This document shows positions 24,062 through 36,538 of a stretch of DNA of 64,000 nt, piece after piece. The stretch's first letter is position 1. Every line of letters starts with the position of its first letter. The position numbers and the translations under genes are program-made. Origin of the DNA: Brassica napus (Eukaryota > Streptophyta > Magnoliopsida > Brassicales > Brassicaceae); the NCBI RefSeq assembly GCF_020379485.1, contig NC_063442.1, positions 14,506,009 through 14,570,008 of the forward strand. Reading direction: 5' to 3'. A model generated the notes under the pieces. It had not been told where the DNA came from. It worked only from the letters and a program-made list of their open reading frames with translations, and made no database searches.

Positions 24062-24464
24062 ATTTGTACCCAATAAAATAACTAGTACGAAGATAGTTGT
24101 AGTTTTGCTAAACTGTTGGTAATACACAAAACATATAATACAATTTTCAAAGTTTTGTATTGGTAGTTTTGCTAAACTGTTCGATATAAAAGAGACAATG
24201 AACAGGTCATTAAATTTTCAAAGTTTTAAAAAATATTTGCATCCATAATCGATAAGAAAATGCATGATATGATGATCGAGCTTCATGCTAATTAGGAACA
24301 AGAGATTTGTCAGTTTGATTGGTTGTTGCGCGTAAGGAGATGAGAGATTGTCGGTAGCAGAGTATATGCCCTCTTCTTTCTATGTTTGTTTGCAGGGAAA
24401 CGCAGCCACTTCCATGGAAAATTCCTGTTTGAATCGCAGACCCTATTGCACAAGCACTTGATGA

Positions 24465-24596
<132 letters not shown>

Positions 24597-25695
24597 TGAG
24601 TCTTTTCGGACAGGTAACAACAACATTCTTGACTTGTGAATCTCACTCCAAGACAAACCAATTCTTTATTTGAAGATCTGCTCTTTTTGCAGGCAGACTC
24701 ATTCCTGAAAGGGTGATCTTTAGTTTATGGAACTATTCATTTAGATCTTTTAGGCGGAAAACACATTCCACCTACCTATGTATGTGCCATGCCTCTCACT
24801 CTTATGCACAGTTTTTTTTTTGTCAATTGGCTTACCATTTTCTGTATGGTTTCTTATTTGAATTAGTTTATGATGTTCATATTTAGGCTCTTGATATAAT
24901 AAGGGGGAAGAACGCATTGCTATTGATTGATTCATCTCTCGGCAATATGAGAGTGAGGATGCGACTACACTAGTTGAGCTTGCTTCAAAATTCCTTCAAT
25001 CAGAGGCAAAGGATCGACCTGACACTAAGTTTCTTCTCTCTGGAGTGGCACCACTGCTAAAGAAGGAAGAGGTTTGAAGAAAAAAATATCAAGAAACTGA
25101 CAATATCTTGAATATCATATAATCCAAAATGTTTATTTTGGTTTCAATTTTGTTGCTTATGTTGCATGTATTAATGGGCTTGCTTAAAACTGGTTACAAA
25201 GATGAAGAAGGTGCAGAAAATGCGCCACACGTGCTTTCTCCGACTTAGTGACAGACCAACAGGAGCTTGCATTAAGAGATGCGAGGCAGGCTCAGGTGTG
25301 CATACCATAATTAGCACTCTCCAAGCTCGGAACGGAGACAGATGCTCAAGATATGCGCAGTGATGGCGCAGCCTATGATGCCAAGCGACAGAATAGCCGA
25401 CGGTCCAAATATTTTATTGGTTTTTTCAGACAGTAGCTGAAATGTATGTGTAAGGGAGTAACTGAAGTGTTTGTTTACTTTTGTGCATCTTTAAGAAAGT
25501 TCATATTATTTGAGGGAAAGAGAAAACAAGACTGCAAATAACTAATTTGATTCCTTCTTCCTTGTGATAATACAAAAATATTAAAACTAACAGAAGATTC
25601 AATATGCTATTACAGTATATCAAACCATTTGGCTCATGCACGAATATCGACTAAGCGATGATGAGTATTCAGAACAAGGATTATATAGTTACAAG

Positions 25696-26219
25696 TGTTG
25701 AGAATTGCCTAAGTGTCAAGAAGTCTCTACCCGAAGAAGAGGGTCTCAGTTGAGCGTTAATAAGAAGCACGAGGAGCTCACGTGTGAGTCTTAACGGTTT
25801 AGAAGGGCAATGGAGTAATTAACCATGCCACCTTCAAGCTGGCTTTTGTCTTCTTCCTCTGTACGGAAACGAAGGGGAAAAACAGAGAAGAGAGAGAGGA
25901 GCGTTGCACCGTCAGTGCACTCCTATAAAAGCCGACAGGAACTGAGACATTAGGGTTAAGAGAGAGTATCAGAGAACTGAAGAGAGCAGCCGCAAGTCTA
26001 GCGTTTTGTTCTATCTCAAGGGTTAAGTGTAACCAAAGCTTTCTAGTGGATTTCCGAGCACACCTCGGCCAGACGTAATGTCCTCACACTGAGGCGTGAA
26101 CTGGATAAATTTGTGTGTGTCTTTTCTTTACTTGCTTAACGAAATACACACGAGAAAAACAAACAAGAGAGGTGAGTGAAATCCAAAGTCATCGAGCATA
26201 AAACAGAACAAAGTATCAG
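25696..26219 (+). repeat. Left LTR of copia 1, 3' end deleted
   Basis: Matches 30465-30986 up to AAAGTATCAG, then continues directly into AAAGGTGGAAAC. The last ~14 bp of LTR and the start of a primer site appear lost between two copies of TATCAG. Confidence 0.8.
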
Positions 26220-26271
26220 AAAGGTGGAAACTTTGTAAAGATTGAAGCTTTTCTGTAAAGCTTTGCCCTTT

Positions 26272-29200
26272 ATGCGAGAGATGACCTCAGGGCGTTCTGA
26301 GGTGGAGAAGTTCGATGGAGATGGCGATTATGTTCTCTGGAAAGAAAAGTTGTTGGCTCACATGGAGCTACTGGGTTTGCTAGAAGGTCTCGAGGATGTA
26401 GAAGTCGTAGATGTTGAAGATTCTACAGCTGAGAAGGAGGTAACATCTGCGACCGAAGCTTCTGTCAAACCGGAAGAGAAGATCCTCACAGACAAAGCTC
26501 TTAAGGAGAAGAGAGGAAAGGCCAGGTCAACTATCATTCTGAGTCTGGGAGATCATGTCTTAAGGAAGGTCATAAAGGAACCGACTGCAGCTGACATGCT
26601 CAGAATGTTAGACAAGCTGTTTATGGCTAAGTCACTACCCAACAGGATATACCTTAAGCAGAGGTTGTATGGGTACAAGATGTCTGAAAGTATGACGATG
26701 GAGGAGAATGTAAACGATTTCTTCAAGCTGATCTCTGATCTGGAGAACGTAAAAGTTACAGTTCCAGACGAAGACCAAGCCATAGTGTTACTAATGTCTT
26801 TGCCGAAGCAGTTTGATCAGCTAAAAGAAACTTTGAAGTATGGTAAAACAACTTTGGCTTTGGATGAGATTACTGGTGCTATAAGGTCAAAAAGCCTTGA
26901 ACTTGGAGCGACTGGTAAGCTGAGCAAAAGTAGTTCAGAAGCGCTGTATGTTCAACAAAGAGGAAGATCAGATAGAAGAGGCAAGAGTTCAGACAGAGGT
27001 AAAAGCCAAAACAGGTCGCAGTCAAGAGATAAGAAGACTTGTTGGATTTGTGGTAAGGATGGTCACTACAAGAAGCAGTGTTTTGTTTGGAAAGAAAGAA
27101 ACAAGAAGTCTAACAGCTCAGAGAAGGGAGAAACCTCAAATGTTATGGAACAAGTTATCGATGCTGCTGGTTTAAACGTTGAAGAAGAATCAAACGCAGT
27201 AAACGATGGACAAGAAGATGAGTGGATCATGGACACAGGGTGTTCATTTCACATGACACCAAGAAGAGATTGGTTTGTTGAGTTTGATGATTCAAAAACA
27301 GGAAGAGTGAAGATGGCAAATCAAACTTATTCTGAGATCAAAGGTATTGGGAGTATAAGGATACAGAATGAGGATCTCTCAACGGTTCTGATCACAAATG
27401 TAAGATTTGTTCCAATCATGTCAAGAAACTTGATCTCAATGGGAACGTTGGAAGATTAAAGGTGCTGGTTTCAGTCGAAGAATGGGTCTCTGAAAGTAAT
27501 AAAGGGCTGTTTAACACTGTTAAAGGGGAAGAAAGTTGGAACACTATACATTCTGCAAGGAAGGGTAATTGCAGGAAGTGCTAATGCTGTAGTGAGCTCC
27601 AAGAACGAGTCAAAGTTGTGGCACAGTCGTCTTTGTCACATGAGCAAGAAGAATACTGACTTGTTGATCAAGAAAGGATGCCTACAAGCAGATAAAATGA
27701 AGGGTTTTGAGTTTTGTGAAGACTGTGTATATGGGAAAGCACACAGGGTAAGTTTTGGGACTGGTCTACACGTCACAAAAGAAAAGCTTTAGTACATACA
27801 CTCAGATCTTTGGGGAGCACCTTCAGTACCTAACTCCATTGGTAATTGTCAATACTTCATGACATTCATTGATGATTTCACCAGGAAAGTATGGATTTAT
27901 TTTTTGAGAACAAAAGATGAAGCCTTCAGAACATTTGTTGAATGGAAGACAATGGTGGAAAATCAATCGAACAAGAAGGTAAAGAAGTTGAGGACTGACA
28001 ATGGACTTGAGTTTTGTAACCAAGAGTTTGATGGTTTCTGCAAAGAAGAGGGAGTTGTAAGACACAGGACTTGTGCCTACACTCCACAGCAAAATGGAAT
28101 TGCAGAACGGATGAATCGGACAATTATGGAGAAGGTAAGAAGCATGTTCAGTGAGTCTGGTCTTGAGAAGAAATTTTGGGCAGAGGCAGCTTCAACTGCT
28201 GTGTATGTGATCAACAGAACTCCTGCGTCAGCAATTGAGTTTGAAATACCAGAAAAAGCTTGGACAGGAGTCGTGCCTAATCTTAGCGGTTTGAGAAGTT
28301 TTGGATGCATCGCTTACGTGCACACAAGTCAGGGTAAGCTCAATCCTAGAGCGAAAAAAGGTGTGTTTCTTGGTTACCCGGCAGGGGTAAAAGGATACAG
28401 GGTTTGGCTCATTGATGATAGAAAGGTTGTTATCAGCAAGGATGTAGTCTTCAATGAGGAAGTCATGTACAAGAGGTTAACCAAGGAAAACACAAGTGAC
28501 GTTAGATCAGAAGCAGAACCTGAAGTTACAGTTATCAGTGTCCCTGCAGCAACAACAGCAGATGCAAACATTGATCAAGGTGGAGTTGTAGAGAGGGAGA
28601 ACGCAACTCAAGAAGGAATGTTTCCTGAACAGGAACAAGGAACTGAGTCAGACACAGATTCAGAGGAAGATTATATGCCACCAAGTCTTGCTGACTATCA
28701 ATTAGCAAGAGACAGAGAAAGGAGAACTACAAGACCTCCTAAGAGATATGATGAGTTAGGAGAACTTGGTTTCGCATATAACTTGACAGAAGATGGTGGA
28801 GTTCTCGAGCCACAAAGTTACAGTGAGGCAATGGCAGGTTCAGAAAGTGAACTCTGGAAAGCGTCAACATATGAAGAAATGGTATCATTGAAAAAGAACC
28901 ACACTTGGGATCTCGTTGACAGGCCAGCAAAGAAGAGACTGATAGGCTGCACGTGGGTGTTCAAAAGAAAGATCGGAATTCCAGGAGTTGAGAGACCACG
29001 ACACAAGTCAAGGCTCATAGCAAAGGGTTACTCTCAAAGGGAAGGCATTGATTTTCAAGAGATTTTTTCACCTGTTGTTAAACATGTTACCATACGTCTA
29101 ATGCTATCTGCCGTTGCTCATTTTAATCTAGAATTGGAGCAGATGGACGTCAAGACAGCTTTCTTGCACGGACCATTAGACGAAGAGATATACATGTGTC

Positions 29201-30372
29201 AGCCTGAAGGTTATGTGGACAAGAGTGCTCCAGAGAAGGTCTGTCTGTTGAGAAAGTCATTGTACGGTTTGAGACAATCACCAAGGAAGTGGAATCAGAG
29301 GTTCGATGAGTTCATGAGGTCTACCGGGTACACTAGAAGCTTGAAAGACAGTTGCGTGTACTTCAAGATGAACCAGGAAGAGGAGAGAACGTTTCTCCTA
29401 CTGTACGTTGATGATATGTTAATCATATCGAAGAACAAGGATACAGTGAAAGAGTTAAAGGAGAGTCTAAGCTCTACTTTCGAAATGAAGGATCTTGGTT
29501 AAGCTAAAATGATCTTGGGAATGGAGATTCAAAGAAACAGAGATCAAGGGGTTTTGGAACTTTCACAGAAGGAGTACCTACAGAAGGTACTAAGGTCATT
29601 CAGAATGGAGAACTGCAAGGCAGTGAAGATGCCGCTAGGTGCTCATATGAAGCTTAAGTCTGCTACTGACAAAGAAAGGGAAGAGGAAGCTGATCAGATG
29701 AAGTCTATTCCCTACACTAATGCTGTCGGTAGTGTAATGTACTCAATGATTGGGTCAAGACCTGATCTTGCTTACCCAGTAGGAATGATAAGCAGATTCA
29801 TGGGGAAGCCTATTATGACACACTGGCAGGCTGTGAAGTGGGTTCTCAGGTACATTCAAGGATCACTTGGTACGAGATTGAGGTATAAAGCAGAAGGAGA
29901 GTTTATAGTAACTGGGTACTGTGACTCAGATTACTCAGCTGATCTTGACAAGAGAAGATCAATTACAGGTTACACATTCACAATTGGAGGAAATGTGATA
30001 AGCTGGAAGTCAAGCCTGCAACCAGTGGTCGCACTGTCTACCACGGAGGCTGAGTACATTGCTTTGACAGAAGCAGCAAAGGAAGCTGTTTGGTTAAAAG
30101 AACTGATGAACGAGTTGGGATTCAAACAAGAAGCCATTGAGATCCATTGCGACTCTCAAAGCGCAATAGCGTTGGCGAAGAATGCTGTTCATAACGAAAG
30201 GACAAAGCATATACAGAGAAGATTTCATTACATCAGAGACACAATCACTGATGGTGAAACAAAGGTTTCAAAGATATCAACCGTTCACAATCCGGCTGAT
30301 ATGCTTACTAAAGTACTGCCTGTGAACAAGTTCCTGAGCGCATTAGAGAAGCTCAGGATCACCAGCGACTGA
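26272..30372 (+). pseudogene. copia 1 gag-pol, interrupted by three in-frame stops
   Basis: One reading frame runs from ATG 26272 to 30372 except for stop codons at 27457-27459, 27790-27792 and 29500-29502. Visible parts in order: gag, zinc knuckle CWICGKDGHYKKQC, protease WIMDTGCSFHMT, integrase HHCC region (WHSRLCHM...CEDCVYGK) and core (DNGLEF, TPQQNGIAER), reverse transcriptase with LLLYVDDMLI, and RNase H with [12 protein letters not shown]. The three stops and the damaged primer site make it inactive by itself. Confidence 0.9.
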
Positions 30373-30464
30373 TAAGAGTATCAGGATCCGAGGTGGAAAT
30401 CAAGCAACACTAGAAAGAAAGCAAATGAGAAAGCAGAAGTCGACACTACGGCAAGGTGGAGTTT

Positions 30465-31000
30465 TGTTGAGAATTGCCTAAGTGTCAAGAAGTCTCTACC
30501 CGAAGAAGAGGGTCTCAGTTGGTCGTTAATAAGAAGCACGAGGAGCTCACGTGCGAGTCTTAACGGTTTAGAAGGTCAATGGAGTAATTAACCATGCCAC
30601 CTTCAAGCTGGCTTTTGTCTTCTTCCTCTGTACGGAAACGAAGGGGAAAAACAGAGAAGAGAGAGAGGAGCGTTGCACCGTCAGTGCACTCCTATAAAAG
30701 CCGACAGGAACTGAGACATTAGGGTTAAGAGAGTATCAGAGTACTGAAGAGAGCAGCCGCAAGTCTAGGGTTTTGTTATATCTCAAGGGTTAAGTGTAAC
30801 CAAAGCTTTCTAGTGGATTTCCGAGCAAACCTCGGCCAGACGTAACGTCCTCACACTGAGGCGTGAACTGGATAAATTTGTGTGTGTCTTTTCTTTACTT
30901 GCTTAACGAAATACACACGAGAGAAACAAACAAGAGAGGTGAGTGAAATCCAAAGTCATCGAGTATAAAACAGAACAAAGTATCAGTCTTTTTCTCATCA
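30465..31000 (+). repeat. Right LTR of copia 1
   Basis: Starts TGTTGAG after the purine tract and ends TCATCA next to the ACAAG target duplication. Confidence 0.85.
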
Positions 31001-31283
31001 ACAAGGTTATAAGAACTTTACATTTTTGGTCAAATTATAATATAATGTTTATTTGTTTCTAATCTTGATGAGAATTCAATATGTTTAATCACAGGGAGCA
31101 TTTGTGTTATGTCGTGTGGATAAGAAGAGTGAGCTCAACACTAATTCGAAAAGAAATGTAAATGAACAAACACTTGGATCAGGAGAAATTTCAGGTTATT
31201 CGAGTCTAGTGACTTCACCTAATTGTGATGTAACGATGCCTTTTCACTGGATTGTACATCCAAAACTGAAACTCCATGATTAA

Positions 31284-31709
31284 TAATTTCAAAACTGGAT
31301 TTAAGCAACGTTAAGGAGACTAATATGAAATCAAAAGAGGATAATAAGAAGAATAGTTCGTATCATTATATGAAATCAGAGAAGACTGCTCTAATGACAA
31401 TCATGCGTACCAGTCGGTCGTCTTGAAGCACAAGAAAATCCAAGAGCTAGAGGCGAACTACGAAGAGAGAACGAATACCCTAGGAACAGTGTCAATTTGA
31501 AGTACTTAATTGTTTTTAGATACAAAAAATATTCATTACTGAGGCTCATACATTTTATTATTAGGAAAAAAAAATTATATACTCGTTTGAAGTCACGATT
31601 TCTGGAAATGGTCCCAAAGTAAAAAAAATCACACATTAAAAAAGTTTGTGATTTACAATGTGATTGTTAATAAGATATATTAGTGATATACAAAAAGAAA
31701 TAATAAATT
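31284..31709. other. Intergenic DNA between NAC remnant and tRNA
   Basis: AT-rich. A short open stretch around 31370-31490 does not resemble a protein I know. Nothing else is supported. Confidence 0.5.
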
Positions 31710-31781
31710 GGGTCCATAGCTCAGTGGTAGAGCAATTGACTGCAGATCAATAGGTCACCGGTTCGAACCCGGTTGGGCCCT
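31710..31781 (+). tRNA. tRNA-Cys (anticodon GCA)
   Basis: 72 nt without intron. The acceptor stem GGGTCCA pairs with TGGGCCC (one G-T pair), with discriminator T. A box TAGCTCAGTGG and B box GGTTCGAACCC are present. The anticodon loop CTGCAGA places GCA at 31742-31744. A T-rich stretch (gttttattt) follows for Pol III termination. Confidence 0.96.
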
Positions 31782-32547
31782 TAACTATTCTGTTGTTTTA
31801 TTTCTTAATTTTGCTTTTAGTTATGAAGTGACTCGACTTGCCAAAAAACGACATCCGAAACACCCGACAAAAATGTTCTTTCTATAAATTAACCCTCTCA
31901 AATTACCAACTCTACACAAAATTCCGGAAAAAAAAAACACGAAATCAGTTTCCATTGATATTGAATGGCTAATAAATGAAACACAACTTTCTCTGATTCA
32001 GTCATCACATACACTAATCAGCAAAGTTTTTTCTTCTTGGTGTTAATTGCTCAACGCATTAATGGCTGAAGTTATCACTAAACCTCTCACTTTTTTTGCA
32101 TCTTCTTGGCAAAGTCTTAGAGTTATGATCTTACAAAAATTCATCTGCGACATCCCCCCCGTCTTCATCACACTTGCTTTATATCATTGGTTTTAAATTT
32201 TTATAATTTGAAAATTTTAATAATATAACTAAATTGTACTAATATATTATTTTCAGACAAATTGTAATTTTTTTCTTAAGGGCGGAAAAACAATTAAGAT
32301 AGTACAGAAACGAATGAGGACGGCCCATTTATATTCTCCAGGCCCATTTCGAAACGACGAATAGTCGAATACTTTCTTTTTTCACCTATTCAGTGTCGTC
32401 GTCGTCGTCTTCCTCATTTCTCATTCTTCCTCCGATACCGAGATCTCGTTAACAAAAAAAAAACTAATCTCAAATCTCCAGAAACCAGCTCGTGTGTATA
32501 TAACAGAAACCAATTCGATCTGTGCCTAAGAATCGCTAGGATCGAAG
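31782..32547. other. AP2M upstream region
   Basis: AT-rich to about 32280, then the AP2M promoter and a 5' UTR with TCGTCGTCGTC and an A run. No other gene is seen. Confidence 0.6.
32322..32349 (+). promoter_or_regulatory. Paired GGCCCATTT promoter elements of AP2M
   Basis: GGCCCATTT occurs at 32322-32330 and 32341-32349, about 200 bp before the start codon. GGCCCA (TGGGCC) is the plant site II element bound by TCP factors in housekeeping promoters. No TATA box is evident, which suits a constitutive gene. Confidence 0.5.
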
Positions 32548-34910
32548 ATGCCGGTTGCAGCTTCCGCCATCTACTTTCTCAACCTCCGTGGCGATGTACT
32601 CATCAATCGCACCTACCGAGACGACGTCGGGTGAGACACCTTCTCTGATCTGTTCATAGGATCTTACCTTGTAGGGATTCGAGCACTTCTCTAATTAATT
32701 TGATTTGATTAATTAGGGGAAACATGGTGGACGCGTTTCGAACGCACATAATGCAAACGAAGGAGCTAGGGAACTGTCCCGTGCGTCAGATTGGTGGATG
32801 CTCCTTCGTCTATATGCGAATCAGCAATGTCTACATCGTCATTGTCGTCAGCAGCAATGCTAATGTTGCTTGTGGCTTCAAATTCGTTGTTGAGGTAAAG
32901 ATTGATTCTTAGAGAGTTAATGGAGGACTCTGATGTGTTGATTCACTTGTAGGCTGTTGCTTTGTTCAAATCATACTTTGGTGGAGCTTTTGATGAAGAC
33001 GCTATTAAGAATAACTTTGTCCTCATTTATGAATTGTTGGACGGTTAGTTAGTTAGCCTCTCATGCTTTCATGGTTAAACTGTTTTCTACAAGTATTGCT
33101 TGCTCGTTTAACTACTTGTATGGAATTTGCAGAGATTATGGACTTTGGCTATCCACAGAATCTCTCCCCTGAAATTTTGAAGCTTTATATTACTCAGGAG
33201 GGTGTACGGTCACCGTTTTCATCTAAGGTAAATGATTGAGCTTCTGTTTGGTGTACGGTGCTTGCTAGTGAAGTAGGTTTTTTACTGATAAGTTTCTTTT
33301 TTTTTTTTTGTGTAAAAATGGAAACAGCCGAAGGACAAGCCTGTTCCGAATGCAACGCTGCAAGTTACAGGTGCTGTTGGTTGGCGAAGAGAGGGTCTTT
33401 CTTATAAAAAGAATGAGGTCAGAGTTGTGTTTCTTTCTTTCTTTCTGTGTGTATTGCGTTTGCTAGATTGTGAGGAAGTGTTGACATTATGCATTTTCCA
33501 CTACTGCAGGTGTTTCTGGATATTGTGGAAAGCGTAAACCTTCTTATGTCATCTAAAGGTAAGTCGTTCCCTTTCCTTAAGGTTTCTTTCTTCCTTGTTT
33601 TCTTTGTATAATTGTTTTTGCACATTAGGCAATGTTCTTCGGTGTGATGTGACTGGGAAAGTTTTAATGAAATGTTTCCTTTCGGGAATGCCTGATTTGA
33701 AGTTGGGGTTGAATGATAAAATTGGTCTTGAGAAAGAATCGGAAATGAAATCTCGTCCAGCTAAGAGGTAGCCTTTGTTTAAAACACTGATCCACACTAG
33801 CTAGTAGCACTTTCCATGGTTCTCACCTAGCTCACTCTTTGTGTACAGTGGTAAAACAATTGAGCTTGATGACGTCACTTTTCACCAGTGTGTGAACCTG
33901 ACGAGATTCAACTCGGAGAAGACCGTTAGCTTTGTACCACCGGATGGTGAATTTGAACTGATGAAGTAAGGTTTGGGAATGTTTACTGTTACCTTTTGTT
34001 CTGAAACTTTACTGAGTTGATGGTGTCCTCAGGTATCGAATAACAGAGGGTGTGAACCTGCCTTTCCGAGTATTACCAACGATTAAAGAACTTGGTCGCA
34101 CACGCATGGAAGTAAATGTGAAGGTACATAGTTTTCCTTCTCAAAGGTTAACCAAAAAAGCGGCTTGATCTTTGCGCTCTTACAATCCACTTCCATATTT
34201 TGTCTTTTCAGGTTAAAAGTGTGTTTGGTGCTAAAATGTTTGCCCTTGGAGTCGTAGTTAAGATTCCAGTGCCAAAACAAACAGCAAAGACGAACTTCCA
34301 AGTGACATCTGGTCGCGCTAAGTACAATCCATCAATCGATTGCTTGGTTTGGAAGTAAGTTTTATTCCCTTTTAAGAAACATTCAGACAGTTTCAACGTA
34401 TTGTATAAATTATTTACCTTCTCTCTTTTACTATTTAGGATAAGAAAGTTTCCAGGACAAACAGAATCCACACTAAGTGCAGAGATTGAGTTGATCTCAA
34501 CAATGGGAGAGAAGAAATCCTGGACAAGACCACCAATCCAGATGGAATTTCAGGTCAATCTTCTTCTCTTGTCGGCACTTTTAAATAGAACCAGGTTGGT
34601 TTAAGGTTATTTTGTTAGTTAACCGTCTCAGCTTCGTTCTCTTTACAGGTGCCAATGTTCACAGCATCTGGTTTGCGAGTTCGTTTCCTCAAGGTACGCT
34701 TTGGTAGACCAAGAATGTGATTACCTAAGTATTCGAATCTTTAACCCATATCCAGTTCAATTTTTTTTAATGTTATTTTGGTTTGCTTCATTTGCTTCAC
34801 TATTACCTTTTTACTTGAATGGTTTATAGGTGTGGGAGAAGAGCGGTTACAACACGGTGGAGTGGGTTCGATACATAACGAAAGCTGGATCCTATGAGAT
34901 CAGATGCTGA
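32548..34910 (+). CDS. AP2M: AP-2 complex subunit mu (clathrin adaptor medium chain)
   Basis: Thirteen exons: 32548-32630, 32717-32894, 32953-33043, 33133-33227, 33328-33417, 33510-33558, 33629-33767, 33849-33965, 34033-34123, 34212-34354, 34439-34553, 34649-34693, 34830-34910. They join in phase into 438 aa, the full family length, with GT-AG introns. The N-terminal longin-like domain ([20 protein letters not shown]) is followed by the mu homology domain ([21 protein letters not shown] to AGSYEIRC). AP-2 mu binds tyrosine-based YxxPhi cargo signals and PIP2 at the plasma membrane during clathrin-mediated endocytosis. It closely matches Arabidopsis At5g46630. No damage is seen. Confidence 0.97.
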
Positions 34911-36530
34911 AATTAAAAAATCACATTTCAGGTTCAGTCAAATCAGACTTGAGAAGCTCATGGCTTCTAGCTTTTGTTCCTTAAGAGTTAGATATCGTTT
35001 ATATCTCGTTGCTTGACCATAAGAGGTATCTTGTGTTCATATGATTTCTTACGTCTTTGGTTTTTAATAAGTTCTCTTCTCTGTTTGTGAAATTAATTTG
35101 GTGTAGTTGAGCGTGATCGTATTTGTGAAAGAAATAAGTTCTATGATGTGTTAACTAAAATGAATTTCGTAATTAATATTTGAATGTTACACTGAAATTC
35201 CAAAAATTTATTGGCTGCATTACGTTCTTTTATTTATCTCGAAGATTCGCTCTTTTGTGTAAAAAGACTAGAAGTCTAGAAGCTTTTTGAATATTTTACG
35301 TGCTAGGAGCATATTATATGATAAATTGTTTAAGAACTTTCACATAAAATACATAACAAAATGGAGAATGCACTTCCAATTAAACATGTGAAAGAGATAG
35401 GCATCACTGTAAACCTTCTGAAGGCGAGTACAACGGGAGAATGACCACAATTTCACAATAGACCTGCACCACTAGTTGCCTCATTGGGATGTGGTGATCC
35501 ATCGAATTGGCAACGAGCTTGAGCCATGCCCAAAATACTTCTCTATGTGAAAGCAATTTTTACTCTTCCATCCTTCATTCGTTTATTTCATTTAATAAGA
35601 TTTATCATAATTAAGTTACTATTGATTTTTTTTTTTTTTGCTTGAGCTTAAAATTCATGGTTAGAGACATCACTGCAAATGCTAGCTAGAGTTAGGTGGA
35701 TTTTATATGGACATGACAGAAAAATCTGCGCAGAAGATTATGAGAAGTCCCACCAATACAGACTTCTATGTAATAATGTAAATAGAAGTTGAAGTTTCTA
35801 AAAGTTGCAATAACCAAACTGCGAAGGCTTGTCTATACTAATATAAAAGCCACTAGCGTTGGGAGGAAACTATATGAACTTCTTCGCATATATTTTAAAT
35901 ATATAAAAAATTAACTATAAAACAAAAATGTCAAAAGATCTCACTCTTTTAAATGAAAACTATTTTCTATTCTCTTTTTCTCTTCTTTTTTTTTATTATT
36001 CATTTTTATTGCTAATAGAGATGTTTAACATTGTGTGGACATCTGTGTTTCAAAAAAAAAAAAAACATTGTGTGGACATCTACCTGCTTTTTCTGCAACA
36101 ACAGAAGATTACTGAATATTCTCACAAAATGTGGTAATTTTTCCTATAAAAAGCTAGGCCTGAAGCTAATGTTTTGGCTAATGATCTGGTCAAACAAGCT
36201 AATATTAAATCACAAAGTAAATGGATCATGTAACTTTTAGTAGTAATAAATCTTTGGAGGATAAAAATATATACTATTAAATTTTATAAGATATACTTAC
36301 ATTTTTCATAGTTTATATAAGTATTAAATTCATATTAGAAAGGATTACCACAAATATTTGTTGCTGTATTATGGATGATAATAGAAACAAACGAAGACCT
36401 AATAAAATATTTTCTTGCATGATTTAAGTAGAATATCCATTCAAAATATTAGATTAAAGTCTACAGGATCCTTAATAATATCTAATATATTAAATTTAAA
36501 ATAAACAGAAAATAAAATATCCTGAAAACC
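34911..36530. other. Intergenic DNA between AP2M and AHL8
   Basis: AP2M 3' UTR, then AT-rich DNA. At 35832 TCTATACTAATATAAAAGCC resembles a Helitron 5' end, but the preceding base is G and no matching 3' end was found. A tiny poly(A) insertion lies at 36028-36081. No gene. Confidence 0.5.
36028..36081 (+). mobile_element. Tail-only retroposon insertion (20 bp)
   Basis: A perfect 17-bp duplication ACATTGTGTGGACATCT (36028-36044, 36065-36081) flanks GTGTTTC plus 13 A. Confidence 0.7.
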
Positions 36531-36538
36531 TATATAAT
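36531..36538 (+). promoter_or_regulatory. Candidate TATA box of AHL8
   Basis: TATATAAT lies about 250 bp upstream of the AHL8 ATG, followed by a pyrimidine-rich leader (cctctctctcgcg). Confidence 0.45.

Larger units (their letters stand above)
22108..24292. repeat. Large palindrome (inverted duplication) inside BSK2 remnant
   Basis: The left arm (22108 to about 22880) and right arm (about 22950 to 24292, including a 0.5-kb LINE insert) are inverted copies. Matching landmarks are AGCTCGATCATCATATCATG (22112 and, inverted, 24263-24283), TAGCTTCATA..ACAAATTAAAA, GTGATGTGCAAT, the pair CTATATGGGATTTGAGAATG / CCATATGGGACTACGAGAATG (the right arm one base longer on its inner copy), GATGTCAAGCTAA, and AACAACAGAT..GACATACA near the centre at about 22930. 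By eye the arms are diverged but alignable throughout. No transposase is seen. It may be a foldback element or an inverted gene duplication. Confidence 0.75.
25696..31000 (+). mobile_element. Ty1/copia retrotransposon 1
   Basis: Five-base duplication ACAAG at 25691-25695 and 31001-31005. LTRs start TGTTGAGAATTGCC. The right LTR (30465-31000) ends TTTTTCTCATCA; the left LTR (25696 to about 26219) lacks that end. A purine tract AAGGTGGAG precedes the right LTR. The single gag-pol frame is in copia order, with integrase before reverse transcriptase. About a dozen differences separate the LTRs by eye, so it is a recent insertion. Both LTRs carry TATAAAA (25924, 30693). Confidence 0.93.
25616..31283 (+). 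pseudogene. NAC transcription factor remnant split by a copia element
   Basis: After an acceptor at 25613-25615, 25616-25695 encodes TIWLMHEYRLSDDE, the NAC subdomain D. The copia element follows. After its right edge, 31006 reads GTTATAAG, a donor-like site. Exon 31095-31283 (after CAG) encodes GAFVLCRVDKKSEL, subdomain E, then about 48 more codons to TAA. Subdomains A-C are absent. Position after BSK2 suggests a remnant of the NAC096 (At5g46590) lineage. Confidence 0.75.

Noticed and set aside
24815..24835. Poly(T)GTCAA run as another tail-only insertion
   Set aside because: No flanking direct repeat could be found.
31391..31636. 81-codon minus-strand frame near the tRNA
   Set aside because: Low-complexity, no known motif, no splice or promoter context.
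35832..35860. A second plus-strand Helitron starting TCTATACTAATATAAAAGCC
   Set aside because: The preceding base is G rather than A and no hairpin-CTAG end was found before AHL8; kept only as a note in the intergenic entry.
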